64,000 nucleotides of DNA from Meandrina meandrites (lineage: Eukaryota; Cnidaria; Anthozoa; Scleractinia; Meandrinidae), in assembly GCA_963693305.1 (NCBI GenBank), contig OY855915.1, forward strand, positions 17,194,284 through 17,258,283, given 5' to 3'. Below the pieces are notes generated by a model, which saw only the letters and a list, made by a program, of their open reading frames with translations, ran no database searches and was not told where the DNA came from. Position numbers and translations under genes: made by a program. The number at the start of each line of letters is the position of its first letter. The stretch's first letter is position 1. This document shows, in pieces, positions 25,749-36,910 of this stretch.

Positions 25749-26780
25749 ATGTGCTTGATGGAGGGGCACTGCTTCATCGTATCGCATGGAAACACGGTGC
25801 AACCTTTTGTGACACCTGCAGCTGCTATGTTCATTATTTTACCAAAAAAATGTGACAGGTTTATTGTTGTATTTGACGGTTATTTAAATGGGCCCTCAGT
25901 TAAAGACGCAGCACACTTTAGAAGAGGATCAACCAACACTGTAGCTGTTCCCTGTGATTTTCTGAGCACACTCACTGTAAAGAAAAAACGTTTTCGTAGT
26001 CTCTGCAACTACTACCAGAGACACCGGCGTCATCGCAGATGATACATACATTTTAATTTTACTCTGCCACCTTGGAAACAACTGCAAGAAGAAAATTTTC
26101 TACAAACCAGAGCCGTAACGAGGGTCCGCGCAAGGCAAGGTTTGGGACATCCAGGCTACTTTTTCTGTGTTCGGGTGAAGCCTCTGCTGACATCTCCCAT
26201 TTCTACACGCCCTGCTGGGATGTGATACCATGTCTCGCTTCTTTGGTATTGGAAAGGTCGTTTGTCTTACGAAGAGATCACAAAAGAGATCAGAAGATAT
26301 CATCAAAGCAGGAGAACGCGCATTGATAGAGGTGTATGGCGGCAAGGTGAGCGACAGTTTGGAGGCCTTGCGATATCGACGATTTTGCAAAAAGACAGCT
26401 AAAAGCACAACCGCAGTTGAAGTGAAGTCGTTGCCTCCGACGTCATCTACAGCGAAATTTCATTTCCTTCGCTTGTACTAGCAGGTGCAACTTTGGACTG
26501 GAAATCAAGAGCTTCAACCGTGTGACTGGGGATGGAAAGAAACGGATGGTACTCTCATGCCGGTAAACCACATGCACCACCGACAAACCACCTGTACTGG
26601 AAACTCTGCTCCGAGTTATCAGATGTAACTGCAAGGTGAACTGTAGCACAGCTCGATGCAGTTGCAGAAAGCACGGACTTGACTGTTCGCCTGCCTGTGG
26701 AAGTGCTTGTTTCAATTCACCAGTTCTGAAAGATCCCGATAGCGATACAGAGGACGTCTGGGAGGCAGTCGATGCCTTAT
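25749..26780 (+). pseudogene. Decayed copy of a dispersed family with Cys-rich tail
   Basis: Remnants occur in order across frames: DRFIVVFDGYLNGPSVKDAA (near 25850), ADDTYILILLCHLGN (near 26037), LLHALLGCDTMSRFFGIGK (near 26200), CDWGWKETDGTLMPV (near 26516), then CNCKVNCSTARCSCRKHGLD with further cysteines and a TGA at 26778-26780. I recognise this order from a highly repeated invertebrate family, probably mobile-element derived; its biochemical role is not established to my knowledge. The first part has a metal-binding-nuclease look (VFDGY, DDT, GCDT), which is inference. At least three frame breaks make it a pseudogene. Confidence 0.7.
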
Positions 26781-27289
26781 GACTTAACTTCAGTACTGTT
26801 AAACAGGTACAGATAGATAATCAATAGATAATCAGGTGATGATATATATTTGAGACATTAATTTAAGGGATAGTAGTCCAGTTACTGACCAGCAAGGGTT
26901 GAGAAATTACAATGTAAACACCTTTTTTGTTAAATATTTGTTGAAAACGGTCCATGATAGAACTTAAATGTTCACTTTGCTTAAGAGTCCTTTGTTTTTT
27001 ACATGTTAAGTGTAACTAAAAGTGGAAAATGTCTTGGAAGGATCGTAAGGAAAGTGAAGGATCATGGCGATCGTAAACACGTGGATCTTTAAGGTATTTC
27101 CCATGCGCTGATTTTGTTGACTTTTAGTATGTTAGCATGCACGCCTCAAAAGCAAACAGTGTAAAAAGGAAGATTCTGTTGCAAGCATTTTGACTTCCTG
27201 GCATAATTTCTTGGGCTATTACTTCTTCACCTCTACGTTGATCCGCTAAACTCGGTACTTGGATTATCTATGGTGCCTTTATTAATCGG
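26781..27289. other. Intergenic stretch, nothing recognised
   Basis: AT-rich sequence between the decayed gene and the duplication. No coding, RNA or repeat structure that I can support. Confidence 0.4.
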
Positions 27290-27554
27290 TCACATCTATA
27301 ATAGATGACCATAGATGACCCTATCAACATCCCTAACCTATGCGAGAATGTAACTTAGGTCTTATAATCACCTTATCTAGGCCTAACAAAGGGATTTTAA
27401 GCGGTTCCTCGAATTGGCTAGATTTTAAATTTCCTTCGTTAAAAACAAGCCAATCAAATCATGTGTTTCCAGAGCCACCTTTTCCTCGTGCAAAGCTTCG
27501 TCGGCTAACAGGGACAGTGGGCTCTGGGACGAGTACACTTTCTCGCATCAGGCT

Positions 27555-27876
27555 CATTCTCGTCCCCATAACCCTTTCGGCTTCTCTTAGCCAGCAGGGC
27601 CTTGGCACGAGAAACGAAGGGCTCTGGGAACATGGGATTTTTAAATTAATTTGAATTTTCTGGATTGGCTGGTGAAACAAAAAAATCTTGAGCGGAAGTA
27701 AAAGACGCCATGACTCTCCCATACAGTATATAGAAACATCATGAAGCATACATGAAGACCGGAAGTCCTAGAATCCTAAGACTGGAAATCCTTTAATTTG
27801 TCTCCAGAGCCCTTCGTTTCTCATGCCAAGGCTCTGCGGGCTAAGAGAAGCGAAAAGGACTACGGGGACGAGAATG
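27555..27876. mobile_element. MULE-like MITE with long TIRs and 9-bp TSD
   Basis: The ends CATTCTCGTCCCCATA and, in reverse, CATTCTCGTCCCCGTA continue as inverted copies for about 75 bases, including the AGAAACGAAGGGCTCTGG phrase. GCATCAGGC occurs at 27545-27553 and again at 27877-27885. Long TIRs with 9-bp duplications are typical of Mutator-like elements. A relative is at 54448-54767. Confidence 0.75.
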
Positions 27877-28205
27877 GCATCAGGCTATGCACGCAAAACC
27901 ACTTTCGGATCTTAACGGCGTTGAGCAGATGTCACAACATTCAGTGTCCATGCTATTTCTGTTTGAAAAATACAATCTGAAAATCTTGAGCAGGTCCCAA
28001 AAACGACATCTATTTCCCTTCATTAGTAATTATATATTATTTTGTGCACGTTCATTAGGTAGAAAATGGCGTTGCTTTTGTACATGTAGCCTCCAGTTGG
28101 TTATTTTGACATGTGTTAATTAAGATTTTTCTCTGTTCTAATCCTGCTTAAAAACAGCAAGTGTCTCCAAAACAACATGCAATCCTTCCTTCTTTCTTTT
28201 TACAG

Positions 28206-28420
28206 TATTCTGGCCCGCGTTAGTGAAGGTGTCCTGAACGTGAAATCTGTTAGTCTTCCTCCAATCATTTTCCCCCCTCCGTGAATGGGTATTTCGGCAA
28301 GCGGAATATCAGAATCCGAAGCCCGCGCAACGAAAGAAACTTGCGAATACCTTCAGATCAAGAGTTATATTTCTGTTTCCGATTGCTTCGTTGTACGTGT
28401 TTTCTTTTGTTCTCATGTTC
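28206..28420 (+). pseudogene. Dead duplicate of the coiled-coil gene's last exon
   Basis: After a preserved TTTACAG acceptor the frame reads ILARVSEGVLNVKSVSLPPI as in the parent exon at 15017, then hits an in-frame TGA at about 28281. Later similarity (GGGTATTTCGGCAAGC) is out of frame with indels. No upstream exons are present, so it cannot encode the protein. Confidence 0.8.
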
Positions 28421-28987
28421 CCAAAAATTAAAGTTAATGCCCATGTTGCCTTGTTCCCTGAAACCCCATGGGAGGGGCTCACTTTTTATGTTGTTGCATT
28501 TGAACCAGTGAATCGAAGAATATGGGCTATGAGGAATTAGTGTTTTAAAGTTATGATAGAATAAAAGGAAGAATTTTTTAATACAACCTTTATTTTATAC
28601 CTCTCTTAAGTTAGACCGTGCAAAGAAAAAAAACAGATTAGACTTACAGAAAATAAAGCTCGGAATTTCCCCCTAAATCCAGCCCTCAATAAAGTCGTTT
28701 CATATGAAGTAAAAACTGAATTTCTCCTCACTTTACAAATCCCAATTTATATCTTTATCTTTTGAAACTTGACAAAGACCACTGGTATTTTAAAATGGAA
28801 GTTTGGACTTCACCTAATTTTAACTATGATTGCCATTTAAAAGCAACTAAAGGAATTAAGATATGCGACAGAGTAGGGGACAACAACTGTTAAATTACGT
28901 AAAAGTAAAACTTTTTGAACTTTTCGTAGTCGAGGAACATGCTAAATAATTTAAGGGGGGCTAAATGCACTATTTATTTGAACGCGA

Positions 28988-30438
28988 TCAAATAAGGCAC
29001 TTGTCCGAATGACACACCATCACTACACAGTCAGGCACTGCACAATGTGCTCGATATGCTTCTTCGATAAGCTGATTGCCACAGACTCGCTTGTATACTG
29101 GGATATCGCCGATGTCTGTGATCCGCAGGCAACGATCAAACTCGGGCCGGATTTGGTGACTCTCAGGAACATACCGTTTGCTGCATTCTGGAGGTATTGA
29201 GTTGCTATCTATCGCATCGCATTCACTTTTGCTTGAGCATTCGAAGCATCTGATTGACACTCCTGAAATGAAAAGCAAACAATAGAGATCATATTCGGAT
29301 TCTTAAAATCGCGTTATCTATCTCTATTTAAGGAGAATTACAGGTAGTCTTGGACATCGCATTTCATGCGTAAAGTGCTTTCATAGCACTGCGATAAAGT
29401 GCTTATAGAACTATATGGAAGGGTCACGGTTAACAGCAAGACCCTGAAGTTGTTTCTCTCCAACCAGGCGTCCATTTTTGAAACGTCCAGAAGGAAGTCA
29501 TTTCTGGCACGAGAGCTTTAATTGCTATCAAATGGCGGTGTAGTTTCAGGCCAAAAACCAGCCATTTACGTTTCATTTAGGCTTCATTCCTCACTTTTAA
29601 ATTAGAATAAACTGAATCTCTGTTGGTGAAAATTCTGCAAACAATTATATCGGTATTTCTGTTGAACACGGAATGGCTTTGCGTGTTCGCACGCGGACAC
29701 TCACCTTCCCGTAAGTGTAAACTGGGGGGGGGGGGGGGGGGGGCAAACAAACCCCCTAGGGGAAATGTATTATCCCCAGGAATGCCGTTTCATGAAACCG
29801 GCGTAACCGTCAGCCTAAATACTAGATAGATTTCACGTATCCATGTATTCTCTCTTGTCAAGTTAATTAGTAAAAAGACGTCAGTTTTTCTTCCTTGTTT
29901 GTTGTAGAAGTTGCTTTTGTTCCTTTCTTAAGGCGGAGGTTCACCTGAAGCCCGTTTTTTCACAGCTTAACTCGGGTTTTATGCGAATATCTCGCTCCCG
30001 TTTCAAGCATTCCCAAAACCCACAGCTCATCCCACAAAGCGATGTTTAGCGGTGTTTTGTAAATGTTTTGGTGATTTCTCGGGATGTTTGGGAAGAGATA
30101 GTTTTTCTCAAAGAATTAGTAAAATTTGGAGAAATAAGAAATATTAAAGACTTAATGTGATTTTAAAATTAGAATTTGAAGTTGAAAATTAGTAGATGGA
30201 CACCCAAACAGTCCCCTGACAACCTAGGGTGCTCTTGCGTGGGGGTCAACTGTCTGGTGGTGTTCCAAAAATTATTTTCTTTCTTCTATCCCGTCTTTAA
30301 ACATCTTAAAATTTCACTCAAATTCACGTTTACCCCCGCCTTAATTCTACGATCGTAACAAAACCTGAGAGTTTTCTTACCAACTGTAGCCATACAGGCG
30401 ACAGAGGTTAGGAGCAATAAGAATCCAGCGGCTCTCAT
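28988..30438 (-). CDS. Ly6/uPAR-like secreted protein, copy B
   Basis: Same structure as the copy at 16312-17675. Exon 1 is 30438-30381 (signal peptide MRAAGFLLLLTSVACMATV) and exon 2 is 29262-28988, again 110 residues with the same phase-1 intron. All ten cysteines are kept. Substitutions in the mature part are few (such as M to I, E to Q, E to D, G to A, Y to H), and none touches a cysteine. The body again ends right after the last cysteine, predicting a secreted rather than GPI-anchored product. Intactness beside a decayed neighbour exon suggests it is selected, though expression is not shown by the sequence. The intron holds a 20-G run and a dispersed repeat. Confidence 0.83.
29724..29743 (+). 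repeat. 20-base poly-G tract
   Basis: Uninterrupted G run in the Ly6-B intron. Confidence 0.85.
29940..30345. repeat. Dispersed repeat also present at 11460-11850
   Basis: Shares AGATGGACACCMAAACAGT, CTATCCC-CTCTTTAAAC and AATTTCACTCAAA blocks with the earlier copy. Same orientation. Class unknown. Confidence 0.6.
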
Positions 30439-30957
30439 GTTCAATGCTACCTGTTAAAAAAGACCAAAAGTAAATTGTTGTTATATAACTGATGTAACAA
30501 CCGAGATTTTTATGTTGTGTGGCGGATAAGGTAGAAGTGGCCGATACTTGACGGTTTAGTCGTGGGATAAAAGTATTTTTCACGGTTTCTACCGCTATCT
30601 TGACTGACAAGAGGAATGGGAACGGGTGACAGGCCAAAAAAAAAAATACATTCACTGTATAAGACTTTGAACCGCCCTATAACGTCGTTTGAATATATCA
30701 GATTTTAACAGTAAATATTACATGTAACTTTAAAAAGTATTGAGTCCAGAGATGATTTGACCCAAATATATAAAGAGAACATTTTCAGAAGGATAAATCA
30801 GTATGGGAAATTTTAAAACTTCGTACAAACCCTTCAATCAATTGCAAGCGACATGAGAAAATTTTAATCTTATTTCTTATGGTTCTTATAGTAATCTAAT
30901 ATATAGCTACATTGATGACACAGTTGAACCATTCAACGAATGCCCGTTTCCTTCCAC

Positions 30958-31058
30958 GAGACGCCCCGCAGGGAATCATGGTATTTGTATTCAGCGTTGC
31001 CAAGTCTTCGATATGCTTTGTTGAATACAACTCCCATGATTCCCTGCAGGCTCGTCTC
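30958..31058. mobile_element. Short palindromic MITE
   Basis: GAGACGCCCCGCAGGGAATC at the left is mirrored by GATTCCCTGCAGGCTCGTCTC at the right. Arms are about 36 bases around a 28-base loop. Confidence 0.65.
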
Positions 31059-31109
31059 ATAGAAGGAACTGTGATACACTAAAATATTACAATATTTGCC
31101 ATTCCTTAA

Positions 31110-31756
31110 GGGGGGTCCTTGTTAACTACAGATCTAGAGCAGTTGCTAGGGAATTCCTGAAGACCAGTTTTAGTGGCAAGCCATTTTGGACCGTTTTGTA
31201 ACGCTAAATGGTAAATTTTGTGGGGCAGGAAATACCTGCTTGAAATATTGACATTGCGCCTGCATAACTAGTGCCAGTTCTAAACCGCGCATTATAATTT
31301 AAAATCCCTAAAACTTGGAGGAAAAAAGGAAGCGTTCTGAATTTTTTAAAGAATCGGAGATAACATAGCCTTCTTTATAATCCTACGTATGGGATTACCG
31401 TTTACAAGAAAGAAAATACCGCTACTGAAGAAAGTCTGAAAATACGGGTGTTTATTATGTCATAACTTTTACAATAATGCAAATTTTGTAAAACCCATAC
31501 GAAGCATTAAGCACGTGGACATTCTTTATCTATTGGCACTGATTTTAACTTTCAGTTTTATATGCCCTTTCAGTTTTAGGGTTTTTTCTATTCTGGCCAC
31601 GCCACTTGTCAAATATGGCCGTAATTTGAAACTATTGAAGGACCCTTCAATTGAACAAAGTTGCGAAAAAAGCTTATCCGTAGCAGGTCAAGTTTCCAAA
31701 ATATGGCGGTTAGATACCTTCCTTAGCAACAACTTAGTAGTTAAGAAGGACCCCCC
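31110..31756. mobile_element. piggyBac-like non-autonomous element (647 bp), TTAA flanks
   Basis: TTAA at 31106-31109 and 31757-31760 flanks GGGGGGTCCTTGTTAACTAC and the reverse complement of GTAGTTAAGAAGGACCCCCC (19 of 20 identical). A different family from the AGGGG element at 3708. No transposase frame. Confidence 0.78.
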
Positions 31757-31824
31757 TTAAAAGAAACAAAATTTCTCCAACCTCTCGTATGCAGGCATGC
31801 ATGAACGTGTCTACTTTTAAGGCC

Positions 31825-32195
31825 TGGCAAAACGAGGAAACATGTTTCCAGAAACACCCGTAACGCGCATGTTTCCCTCATGTTTCCCAGTTTTGCCACA
31901 CGGGAAGCATTGTTTCCAGCGTCAATTTTGTTTCCAAGAAGCAAAATTTGCTTCTGCTACACGGCAGAAACATTTCGTGTCTCCGCGCGGCATGGAAGCA
32001 TGGCAAAACGAGGAAACAATTAGGGAAACAGGTTTCTGGAAGCATTGTTTCCAGCGTCAATTTTGTTTCCAAGAAGCAAAATTTGCCTCTGCTACACGGC
32101 AGAAACATATTCGTGTTTCCGCGCGGCATGGTAGCATGGCAAAACGAGGAAACAATTACGAAAACACATTTCCTCGTTTTGCCGGGCGTCAATTG
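31825..32195. repeat. GTTTCC-rich tandem repeat, 133-bp period
   Basis: GAAGCATTGTTTCCAGCGTC occurs near 31905 and 32038, followed in both by CAAGAAGCAAAATTTGC and CGCGCGGCATGG. The ends GGCAAAACGAGGAAACA and its reverse near 32170 also make it an inverted-repeat element. Open frames on both strands across it come from the repeat. Confidence 0.75.
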
Positions 32196-32199
32196 GGTG

Positions 32200-32869
32200 A
32201 AGATGTCTTCTTACTACCTCGATATGACGATAGCGTTTGATGAATTCTTCCCAGCTCACATGCATTATCCAAGGTGGGTTAAAGTTTAAAAATAATCGTA
32301 AGTTATTATCTATATAACAGCAGAGGGACTCAAACCTTGGCCTTGTTGTATATCTAAGTTATTAGCAACAAAGGGACTGATATGTTGTTATCAGTAAGAT
32401 CTATGCTAACACGAAAACTGTACTCAATAAATACAGTAAAATGACATGATGCGTAATTTATAGTGACCAACTAACTCATTTGCCAACCCTGGAGGGTTAG
32501 ATATATCAGTTGGCTACTTTTTTTTCTTAGACTTCTCGCTAGAGTTCTAGACAACTAGATGGTTATTTCACACTGTCATAAACAAAATCCAAACTCGGCA
32601 AACATATTGTATGCAATTTTTATGGCAACTGCCTGAGAAGTTCAATAAAACACTAATTTAAACGTCTCTTTCTGCTAGGAAACAATTGAAGGTTATACAA
32701 ATTTTAAGTTAAGTTTTAAGTCTAGTTGGTCGCGAAAGGTCGGCTGAATTTATTACGTATCACTGTAAAAGCCACAAGAAGCAGTAAAAAGCAGTGCACG
32801 AACAAAATGCGAAAATTTGATACAGTAAACTCCGTCTTAACGAACACCTTTGTAAATGTTGTTGTTTGT
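32200..32869. other. Intergenic stretch, nothing recognised
   Basis: AT-rich with no supported gene or repeat. Confidence 0.35.
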
Positions 32870-33141
32870 TGTTTATAGTGGTCATACACTTAGCTTCGAG
32901 ATAGCTAGTTTGCAGGCATGCCACTGAAACATAGGAAACAAATAACTTTAAATGAACATAATATGGTTAAAAATCCCAACTGGCTGGAGGCAGACCAGTT
33001 GGCTATAGACAAAGCGTGACCGAGGATTTGAACTCGGGACGACCGTGAAACAAATCCAGCTAGTGGGAGGGTGGAGGGCTTGAACCCGGGACCTCCGGAT
33101 TACAAGACCAGCGCCCTAAACCACTCGGCCACGCTGCCTCC
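32870..33141 (-). repeat. tRNA-derived SINE, minus strand
   Basis: In reverse the head GTGGCCGAGTGGTTTAGGGC, a CTTGTAA anticodon-like loop and GGTTCAAGCCCTCC resemble a tRNA gene. It is followed by a body ending near GTTTATAGTGG. A nearly identical copy lies at 40044-40315, so this is a SINE family rather than a tRNA gene. Confidence 0.78.
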
Positions 33142-33879
33142 ACAAAGACGAACACCTCTTTAGAACGGACACCTGATGTTGGTCTCGTCCCTGCCGTTTT
33201 TCAGTCATTTTACTGTAACCAAACGCCCTATAAGACGGACAGTTGGGGTCGGTCCCGACGGTGTCCGTCTTAGAGAGAGTCGACTGTATATTCTAGTGGA
33301 TTGCAAGTTGTTCACTGGAGAATTTTCTCCGACGTTTCGATCGTCCATCTGTGTCTTCCGTATAACCATTTGCTAAAAAGTGCTTGGAAAGGTATTTCAC
33401 ATGGGTTATAGGTATACCCCGCAGAACAATGGATTGGTCGGTAAACTGGCAAAAATGTATACAAATTTAACTCTTGCAACTGAAAAAGTCATTCGCCAGT
33501 TCATTGTTAGAAATTAAATTATTCCATTTGAGTAACTTCAAGTTTAGGTTGTAACGAAAAAAGCGCAAACCTTATGTGTGTCGGTATAGGATTTTGCCAA
33601 ATTAAAAGACACGTGTAATTAGCAGGTAGTTGATTCGCATGAACTAGCGAATTAATATTTCGGTGGCAAATGTTTGCCCCTTCAAAGCTGCCAGAAGATT
33701 GATTTGCGTGTCAATAGCACCTTTTTAGGTTCCTCCTGCAAGTACAGGCACAGATGACTTAAAACAAAAGAAATAAAAGATAAGAAACAATACTTCTCCA
33801 AAATATAAAGAATCGCAAACAAAAGCAAAACAAGGTGACTTCATTTGCATCCAGTACCTACACAAAGACCCTATTTTTT

Positions 33880-34120
33880 AGGGACGGACCATCAGAAATA
33901 ACCGGGGGGGGGGGGGGGGGGGTGACTTTTCCCACAAAAATTTCTACCTTCCTTGCCTAAAATATAATTCCTGCAAGCGGTTGTGCCTTAAAAACATTAT
34001 TCGTACAATGGAGAAAAAAAAATCCTGCAGTTGAGTGGGACTTAAGATGATGACATCTCAATTTTGTTTACGTCCCCCCCCCCCCCCTCCTCCTCCGGTT
34101 ATTTCGAGTGGTCCGTTCCT
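33880..34120. mobile_element. MITE with poly-G/C tracts just inside its TIRs
   Basis: The left end AGGGACGGACCATCAGAAAT is mirrored by the right end ATTTCGAGTGGTCCGTTCCT. Immediately inside are a 19-G run (33904-33922) and a C-rich run (about 34074-34095). No clear target duplication. Confidence 0.7.
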
Positions 34121-34611
34121 TAGCAACTGGTTTAACAAGAGACAGACATGGACGATCGAAATGTCGGAGAAAATGCTCTGGTGACTACTGACTTGTCATC
34201 AAAAATCAACACGTTGTACGTCAGTAGGATTTTGACAATAAAAGAGATATGTATTTACCACTTTATATAATTAGAATGTGGAGTGTTCGGCTAGAGGTTA
34301 AAAAAACAAAAATCAACAAGTAAGCAGAAATGTTGACGCGGTTTGTCTATACGTTAGGTGGGAATTATTATCGAACTTTGCTTCGTGAAGTACAAATAAC
34401 GCCTGAAACGCAAGCATTAATTTTACGTCAGGTTTGTACTCAAGAAAACCGGCTTAACAGGTCCTGTGTAGTCCTGATTTTCCTCCTTACGGCGCGAATA
34501 ATTATGACACTTTGGAAAGTCAGCATTTTTGGGAACGGAAAACGTTGAATAATAAATCTCTTGACAAAGATGAAATGACTGTATGGCTCGAGCGTGGAAG
34601 AAAGAGAAAAT

Positions 34612-34686
34612 CTGGGTCCCCGACGGGAATCAAACCCATGGCCTCCCAGATACCAGTTGGGCGCTCTAACCACTGAGCTACGAGAG
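34612..34686 (-). repeat. tRNA-like sequence, minus strand (SINE head)
   Basis: In reverse, CTCGTAGCTCAGTGGTTAGA and GGGTTTGATTCCCGTC give A- and B-box matches, with a CTGGTAT loop that would read a GGT anticodon (Thr-like). It resembles 7268-7341. With a relative in the window and A/T-rich sequence after it, a SINE head is favoured over a functional tRNA. Confidence 0.5.
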
Positions 34687-34689
34687 ACT

Positions 34690-36910
34690 CTTGGCGAGCA
34701 AGTCCATTTACTAGGTTCTTATGCGACACGCGTCCTGCATACTGCTAGGATCAGCAATGTCGAAAGCATCATATGTGTAATGAATAATGAAGATGGTAAA
34801 TTTTATAAATAAATGATAAAGATAATATATCTCTTGTTTAACATTTTAGTGTGTCATATCGCTGTACATTTTTGTATTTCGACTCGCCCTTGAGGCTCAC
34901 CAAAGTACTGCAAGACTCCTAAAAATGAACAGCGATGCTACAGTCACACTAAAATAAGATATCTTGCTATAAAAAAGGGGAAGACGCAATACCTGGCAGA
35001 GTGCAAACTGTAGATCTAGCTTGAAAAAGTTAAAAGCTTAATTAAAACCGCGTTGAGCTTTCTTGGTCAAACTTCTCAAGCGCCCCTGATCTCGCAAAAT
35101 AACAAATCCTCCGCAGGATCGATCAACTCACCGTGCTTGTTTTAAAACAGCCTTTCTAGAATTGAAGAGCAGTGAAAGCCAATTTCTGTTCGGAACTTGG
35201 TTTTGCTCCAGTGTTTCGTAGTGAAACTGAAGTTAGGGCAACAAGGGGCAATTTTTGCATGCGTAAAACGGATGACGTGAAGAAATGTATAATACACTGT
35301 AACGTATCTTAAAGGGGCACTGTCACAAGCATACCTTCAAAAATTCAACAGCCCAAAAACATGTTTACACCATTGAAAATCTATTAACAGTGGTCAAGTT
35401 TTCTTAAAATTACTATACCAGTGTACTGAAGCTAAATATAAAGTGATATCACTGCGATACCATCGGGAGCTTTAGATCTCAACTTGAAAAAGTCAGCCTG
35501 ACTTTTTCAAGTTCTGTCCTTGTGGTTTGGAAAAATTGATGAAAAATATTTACGGTCACCCTCTTCTTTAAACAATTTACTAGATATCCTCCCCTTTATG
35601 TTCTAGGAGCGTTTCCTGTATGGTTGAAACTACTTAGTGGTAATTTTGGTGCCGTTTTACTGAAAAAGTCAAAAAATGTCCGTGACAGTGCCCCTTTATG
35701 CACTAGAGATCTTTCAATATCACTCCCTGGCATTTTAGTTCTAACCGCAATATTTCTATGTTAACTACAGTACATTTACTGTCTTACTGTGGAAGCTAGG
35801 GCAATTAAATGGCTCTAGAGCAGCTCTCTGAAAATTGAAAGTTAAGTGTTTCAATTCTCACTTACCCAAAGATCGTTAAAATACATTTTCCTTACCTTTA
35901 ACGCCTGCCAGTCAAATTTTATGGGAAGAACGAAGGTACGATAATCCCAAACTGAAAACTCTGACTGGAAATGAATTTTAGAAATGTAATAAAAAAACCT
36001 TATCCCATGGTAACGCGACGTAAAGCTTAAGAACGCTATCGAAACATAATACGAATTCGCTTTGCGTCGATCTTTTATAATTACTTGAACTACGTTCTTA
36101 ACGAAACTGTACAGAGGTCATTACCAGTTTTGCAGCGCTTTCAGCGCTTTGAGGCCCTATTTTCCATACAGAAAGGAAGACCATGTAGCCCTTTTAAAAT
36201 GGCATCCCATGAAAACTCTCCACCTGCGGGGAGGGGGTGGGGGAGAGGAGTGAATAAACTGCCTTTGTGAACGGACTTGGAAGTGCGACATGACGGTGCC
36301 GGGCAACCGAGTGTGCGTAGTAGCAATGGAATGGTTGCTAAGAGCATAGTGAACAGAGCAGAACGGTTATAAAGCTTGACAAAGTTTTTTGTTTACTTCA
36401 CGTTTTTTAGCCTCCACCGTACATAAAACACAATAGTTGTTTATTTCTGTATGAGAAACTTTGACCAATAAAAACGTCTCTGTTACGTAATTCATGCATA
36501 GTGCTTGAGCATAAAACAAAAGATTGAGCACGGTCGTGGACACTCCAACAATGATCTTTGCACCTTCTTTGCTCCTTTGAAGTTTGCCGGGCTTCATAAC
36601 CATTTTTCTCTATTAACCATGCTAAAAGGAAAGGAGAAGACAGTGATAACGTCTACCGGTAGGTTTTGGGAATTATACTACTTAAAAGAATCCCAATGAA
36701 TTCCAGATGATTCGCCATTTTTCAGTTGTTAAATGCAAACTAGTACTGTGACGGATTTTTCAATGACCTGAAACATCAGGTGAAAAATCCTGTTAAATAT
36801 GCAAAAAAAATATGTCTTTCTTAGCAACGACTTGCTTGTCACGTGATTCGCACCGTTGCCTAGCACTGCTGCGTTTTCAAATTAACGAAATTAAAAGTGC
36901 CGATTTTCTT
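34690..36910. other. Intergenic stretch with one TTAA MITE
   Basis: Contains the element at 35313-35695. The remainder shows only short unconserved frames; 36230-36250 is a small G-rich patch. Confidence 0.4.
35313..35695. mobile_element. piggyBac-like MITE (383 bp), relative of 3708-4088
   Basis: TTAA precedes AGGGGCACTGTCACAAGC; the right end reads GTGACAGTGCCCCT followed by TTAT, a one-base change from TTAA. Inside is a perfect hairpin at about 35479-35511 with arm AACTTGAAAAAGTCAG. Confidence 0.7.

Larger units (their letters stand above)
27290..30438. repeat. Segmental duplication, copy B
   Basis: Collinear with 14010-17675 but about 0.5 kb shorter overall, lacking the 15440-15870 insertion and carrying its own MITE (27555-27876), poly-G run (29724-29743) and dispersed repeat (29940-30345). 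The Ly6 exons are intact while the copied coiled-coil exon is dead. Confidence 0.8.

Noticed and set aside
31825..32195. CRISPR-like array of direct repeats
   Set aside because: Units are 133 bases, adjacent, without spacers, in eukaryotic DNA.
31842..32289. 132-, 113- and 104-residue frames on both strands
   Set aside because: They translate the GTTTCC tandem repeat and have no independent pattern.
33069..33138. Functional tRNA gene with TGT anticodon on the minus strand
   Set aside because: The same sequence plus a shared 200-base body recurs at 40044-40315, so it is a SINE head.
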